64,000 nt of DNA. It comes from Bacilli bacterium (lineage in GTDB: Bacteria > Bacillota > Bacilli > RF39 > UBA660). Below are positions 60,777 through 64,000 of the stretch, piece after piece. Numbering within the stretch: position 1 is the stretch's first letter; each line of letters opens with the position of its first letter. Location of the stretch: positions 124,001 through 188,000 of the forward strand of contig JAFXSE010000118.1 of NCBI GenBank assembly GCA_017525855.1, in the 5' to 3' direction. A program made the translations under genes and the position numbers. A model generated the notes under the pieces. That model was not told where the DNA came from. It saw nothing but the letters and a program-made list of their open reading frames with translations, and searched no databases.

Positions 60777-61289
60777 TTATTTAAACTTAAGTAATAAAAT
60801 AATAAAAATAAAATTAATAGCAGTCCTAAACTCATTCCTAAAACTATAAGTTCTTTCATATACACTAGCAATATCATCAACTATATCTACAATAACGCTT
60901 TCCCTATATTTAGGAAATTCAAGTGTTATAGGAAACATATGCTTAAGAATAATATCTTCTTGTAATTTTGATATATCAAAATATTTTTTAGCATTTTTTA
61001 AAGCTATTTTAGGATGACTAGTTAATGCTTTAAATCCTCCCATATCGTCTGTCTCATCAGTAAAAAAGTCATGAAGAAGAGCAGCCCTTGTTGCTTCTAT
61101 ATAATTAAGTTTTAATTTTTTGGTAATTAAAAACGTATAATAAGAAACTCTTAAAGAATGATTATATCTTGTAATACCATGGTGCCTAACATTCATAATT
61201 TCAAGAAAATGTTCATTTTGAATAATATCATCAATGATTAAATAAAACTCTTCATTTTCATAAAAGCTCTGTTCTTTTAAAGACTTCAT
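60777..61289 (-). CDS. HD domain phosphohydrolase-like protein
   Basis: A 170-residue protein of the HD superfamily. 'ITRYNHSLRVSYYTFLI' supplies the first His, 'ATRAALLHDFFTDE' the HD pair and 'ADIVDDIASVYE'-like 'IVDIVDDIASVYERTYSF' the last Asp. These bind metal for phosphate ester hydrolysis; the substrate is unknown. The tail 'INFIFIILLLKF' is hydrophobic and may touch the membrane. The start at 61289 is chosen for AAAGGA upstream. A promoter, TTGAAT (61352-61347) and TAGAAT (61329-61324) 17 bases apart, excludes the longer frame. Confidence 0.82.
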   Translation of the reverse strand: MKSLKEQSFYENEEFYLIIDDIIQNEHFLEIMNVRHHGITRYNHSLRVSYYTFLITKKLKLNYIEATRAALLHDFFTDETDDMGGFKALTSHPKIALKNAKKYFDISKLQEDIILKHMFPITLEFPKYRESVIVDIVDDIASVYERTYSFRNEFRTAINFIFIILLLKFK

Positions 61290-61384
61290 TAACTCATCCT
61301 TTCTATTTTTACACACTAATAATTCTAACATAACTCGAGTGTTAATTCAACAATATAAAAAGATGGAGTGTAAACTACAACTCT

Positions 61385-62695
61385 TTAACTTATCTCTTCT
61401 AATAGTTTACTCATCTCATCTTGTTCTTCAGTACTAATTTCCTCTTTTTCTAGTTCTTTATCAAACCATGCAGGTACTGGTTCTTCTTTTTTTACTTTCG
61501 TTACTCTAGAATTATCCTTTTTATCTTTATTAATAATCTTCTTTAACTTTTTATGCTCTTTTTCTGTAACTTTCATAGCATCCTCAACAGTTTCAACATT
61601 TAGTCTTTTCCATTGGCCAACTATTGTTTCAATATAACTCTTACTTAACTTTTGATTATTAATTTTTAAAACATAACTAATTAAAACATTAACAACACCA
61701 GGATTTAATTTTTGATCTATTAAGAGATTTTCTATTAGCCTTAAATCTCTATTTGTAGGTTCACTACCTTTATATTGTGCCTTCAAATAATTATATGGTG
61801 TAGTATTTTCAAAAGTATATACCATTTTTGCCCATTTTGAATTATCTCCTATCGGTTTTTTCAAATAATCCGGTTGCTTACTATAAACTAATGTAGGTAA
61901 ACTACCAGAATGATCAAGCTGATAAACATTACGACAACTTTTTCTTAAATTATTCTTATCAATAAGACCTTTCTCGTTAATTGAGTCTCTTACAAGCATC
62001 TGCATGCTAAACTCATCTATATTATATGTAAAAGCAAGCGAATTAATAAGTTCCCTAACATCATTAGTAAAACATTTTTCATGAACCATATTCTTAGGAA
62101 TACTAGATATCAATAAATTAAAATCTATGCTATTATTTAAAATAAATCTACTAGTACTTTTAGATACAATATCATTTACAACAAACTCACTTCTACCAGG
62201 AACAGATGTAAAAACATCACCAAAATTTTGTGTAATTTCTTCGTAATCTTTTAGATTTAAATGTGGTACTTTAAAATAATTTAGTAATTTGTTATATTCA
62301 ACTTTACCCAAATTATTATATAAAACTACATTTAATATTGGATGGTTAAAAAATTCATTTGGAGATATAGGAGAATATATTAAATATACATAGTTGTTAA
62401 TATTTCCCTGTTTGATATAAGTCTTTAATAAACCAACAGCTTCTAATTTTTCTCTAGCAATTACTATATCATCTAATCTCAATTGCATTGTACTCATCAA
62501 ATGATGATGTGTAATATCTTCACTCATCATCATATTTTTATTTAAATCATCAATTAAAGTTAAATACAAGCTTACAGCAGTATATCCAATTATAGGCTGA
62601 TATAACATAGTTATTATTTTTCTATCTTCTTCATTAATAGTAGTTTTATTAACAACAACATATGTATCAGCAGGTAAAATTGTTACACTTCTCAT
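61385..62695 (-). CDS. dnaB: Replication initiation and membrane attachment protein (DnaB, Bacillus type)
   Basis: A helicase-loading protein of the DnaB/DnaD family, used in Bacillota to load the replicative helicase at the origin and restart sites. It is not the DnaB helicase of E. coli. The 436 residues have an N-terminal winged-helix part ('RKIITMLYQPIIGYTAVSLY', residues ~25-45, and 'MQLRLDDIVIAREKLEAVGL') and a C-terminal DnaB_2 domain (~300-375; 'NPGVVNVLISYVLKINNQKL', 'YIETIVGQWKRLNVETVEDA'), with a charged tail. The start at 62695 has AGGTG 8 bases upstream. Confidence 0.9.
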   Translation of the reverse strand: MRSVTILPADTYVVVNKTTINEEDRKIITMLYQPIIGYTAVSLYLTLIDDLNKNMMMSEDITHHHLMSTMQLRLDDIVIAREKLEAVGLLKTYIKQGNINNYVYLIYSPISPNEFFNHPILNVVLYNNLGKVEYNKLLNYFKVPHLNLKDYEEITQNFGDVFTSVPGRSEFVVNDIVSKSTSRFILNNSIDFNLLISSIPKNMVHEKCFTNDVRELINSLAFTYNIDEFSMQMLVRDSINEKGLIDKNNLRKSCRNVYQLDHSGSLPTLVYSKQPDYLKKPIGDNSKWAKMVYTFENTTPYNYLKAQYKGSEPTNRDLRLIENLLIDQKLNPGVVNVLISYVLKINNQKLSKSYIETIVGQWKRLNVETVEDAMKVTEKEHKKLKKIINKDKKDNSRVTKVKKEEPVPAWFDKELEKEEISTEEQDEMSKLLEEIS

Positions 62696-62762
62696 AAGCA
62701 TCACCTACCAATTATATTACAACAAATAATTTAAAAAAAAAAGAAAAATATAATTATTTTTC

Positions 62763-63524
62763 CTATGTCAATAAATTAATAAGATCATTAGTATTAATAC
62801 CACTATAAAAAAGTAAAATAAACGCAAGAAGAAGAAAAGGTCCAAATGGAATCATATTATTTTTACTTTTTAACAATACAATAAGTGATATAGGAAGAGC
62901 AATTATACTAGCAAGAAATATTGTTACCATTCCAACCATTGGTTCAAGTACAAGTCCAAAAACAAATAGCAACTTTACATCCCCGCCACCTAAACTTTCT
63001 TTCTTAAACGCTTTTTCTCCTAATATCATAGTTAAATACATTAACAAAAACAAAAATATTCCAGTTAATATATGATACCCAACTGATATTACTCCACCCT
63101 TCAAAAATTGAAGTAAAATTAAAACTAGACTAAAAGTAACAATTACCTCATCAGGAATAATATAATATGTTATATCTGTTACTAAAACCACAATAAACAA
63201 ATTAGCTATAGTAATAGCAATTAAATAATCATATGAAAAACCAAACCTATAATATGAAAAGCCAAAAAGTAAACCTCCTATTATTTCACATATAGGTATA
63301 ATAACTGGTATTTTGCATTTACAATATCTACATCTACCACCTTGAAGAAAATATGATAAAAGCGGTATTAATTCAAACCATTTTAATTCATGTTTACATG
63401 TATCACATCTAGACTTGCCTTTTATAAAAGTAACCTTTTGTGGAAGCCTCATTCCAACAACACATAAAAATGAACTAATTACCATTCCAAAAACAAATGA
63501 AACAATCAAATATATACTTTGCAT
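62763..63524 (-). CDS. pilD: Prepilin leader peptidase (type IV, A24)
   Basis: Aspartic membrane protease that cleaves and N-methylates prepilins; it acts in competence or type IV pilus assembly. The 253 residues have the N-terminal methyltransferase part with four Cys ('SRCDTCKHELKWFELIPLLS', 'GRCRYCKCKIP') and about seven membrane segments. Catalytic Asp residues are in 'VTDITYYIIPDE' and 'LGGGDVKLLFVF'. It lies 15 bases after a pilC-like gene, so it belongs to a pilus/competence operon that continues past the window edge. Confidence 0.94.
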   Translation of the reverse strand: MQSIYLIVSFVFGMVISSFLCVVGMRLPQKVTFIKGKSRCDTCKHELKWFELIPLLSYFLQGGRCRYCKCKIPVIIPICEIIGGLLFGFSYYRFGFSYDYLIAITIANLFIVVLVTDITYYIIPDEVIVTFSLVLILLQFLKGGVISVGYHILTGIFLFLLMYLTMILGEKAFKKESLGGGDVKLLFVFGLVLEPMVGMVTIFLASIIALPISLIVLLKSKNNMIPFGPFLLLAFILLFYSGINTNDLINLLT

Positions 63525-63539
63525 TTTATTAAATACCTC

Positions 63540-64000
63540 TTAATTAATTTGATTATAAATATCAAACATTGGTGTTATGATTGAAAGTAATAATACTCCA
63601 ACAATACCCGCTAAAATAATTATCATTGCAGGTTCTATCATACTCTTTAACTGATCAACTGATGTTTTATGAAGCATTTGATAATGTTCAGATACTTTCT
63701 CCATCATAAGACCTAACTGTCCTGTATTCTCCCCTGTAACTAACATTTGATATGCAATTTCAGGGAAAGCCCATTCACCCTTAAATGATTCAGAAACAGT
63801 ATTACCTTTAGCCAAATTAACCATTGTCTTATTTATTATTTTTTTATAAATCTCATTATTTGTTATCTTAGATAATATCTCCATTGAATCTGTAATAAAT
63901 ACACCATGATTCAATAAAGACGCAAAAGTTTTAGTAAAATTATATACTTCTTTATATATAATGATATTACCAATTACAGGAATTCGCATTAAAATAACTT
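63540..64000 (-). CDS. pilC: Type II secretion/pilus platform protein PilC/GspF (C-terminal part)
   Basis: Inner-membrane platform protein of type IV pilus or competence systems. The frame is open past the right edge of the window, so only the last ~153 of roughly 350-400 residues are present. It shows the T2SSF domain: 'YNFTKTFASLLNHGVFITDS', 'KGEWAFPEIAYQMLVTGENT', 'GQLGLMMEKVSEHYQML', and the final membrane segment 'MIIILAGIVGVLLLSIITPM'. The Met at 63989 is internal, not the start. pilD follows directly. Confidence 0.92.
   Translation of the reverse strand, partial: VILMRIPVIGNIIIYKEVYNFTKTFASLLNHGVFITDSMEILSKITNNEIYKKIINKTMVNLAKGNTVSESFKGEWAFPEIAYQMLVTGENTGQLGLMMEKVSEHYQMLHKTSVDQLKSMIEPAMIIILAGIVGVLLLSIITPMFDIYNQIN

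Noticed and set aside
1..64000. Mollicute genetic code (TGA = Trp)
   Set aside because: Genes such as yceD and yqeG end in TGA, and tryptophans in conserved proteins are TGG, so the standard bacterial code is used.

Overview
This window is AT-rich DNA, by eye roughly 25-30% GC, from a member of the Bacillota, most likely an uncultured gut-type Bacilli lineage. That placement is inferred from gene content. The dnaG-rpoD-trmK, infC-rpmI-rplT, rpsB-tsf, yqeG-yqeH, yceD-rpmF and addBA gene groups are present, together with a Bacillus-type DnaB initiation protein. Endospore genes are also present: gerM, gerE and spoIIIAH together, and an uninterrupted pro-sigK. TGA is used as a stop (for example at the end of yceD and yqeG) and Trp is TGG, so the standard bacterial code applies. 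Almost all genes lie on the minus strand.

Layout. 1-2.2 kb: a truncated unknown protein, a GNAT acetyltransferase, gene debris, tRNA-Leu and tRNA-Ile2. 2.2-5.8 kb: unknown small proteins, then the sporulation group gerM-gerE-spoIIIAH. 5.8-7.8 kb: a PLP enzyme (YnbB type) and an SDR reductase. 7.9-9.3 kb: a surface protein whose C-terminus is a DGR-type variable region. 9.4-17.8 kb: 3-hydroxyacyl-CoA dehydrogenase, CDF metal exporter, a TetR-controlled ABC exporter with a frameshifted ATPase, flavin reductase, YdcF-like protein and a hemolysin-III family protein. 17.8-24 kb: an accessory stretch (XRE/BRO pair, lipoprotein, ADP-ribosyltransferase-like protein, deoxyribosyltransferase-like protein, HTH/P-loop/CYTH fusion) separated by decayed copies of the 3' end of ppdK. 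24-34.8 kb: ppdK, trmK, rpoD, dnaG, two unknown proteins, yqeH and yqeG. 34.9-45.4 kb: polysaccharide deacetylase, sigK, frr, a lipoprotein PPIase, an LRR protein, tsf-rpsB, rplT-rpmI-infC with leader RNAs, a dUTPase and a PAP2 phosphatase. 45.5-48.2 kb: a PD-(D/E)XK transposase-like gene and a broken diversity-generating retroelement. 48.3-64 kb: Mn-type pyrophosphatase, M23 peptidase, addAB, rpmF, yceD, an OatA-like acyltransferase, tRNA-Arg, an HD protein, dnaB, prepilin peptidase and pilC.

The main discovery is a diversity-generating retroelement without a visible reverse transcriptase. A 106-bp template repeat (46861-46966) lies about 300 bp downstream of a 106-bp variable repeat (47275-47380) at the 3' end of the target gene 47238-48197. 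The two align without gaps. Sixteen of 19 differences fall on template adenines (16 of 33 A, 3 of 73 other bases), which is the hallmark of adenine mutagenesis. Just past the template is a 53-codon gene fragment resembling a MutS domain-I (MSL-type) DGR accessory protein. Where the reverse transcriptase would be expected there is instead a Rpn/PD-(D/E)XK transposase-like gene. A paralogous target at 7899-9299 carries a related but non-cognate variable region, which implies a second template elsewhere.

Other notable points: serial copies of the ppdK 3' end flanking accessory genes; a shared SAP/Rho_N-like tail on both ribosomal protein S2 and L20; an L27-like cleavable leader on ribosomal protein L32; and a non-ATG start inferred for infC.
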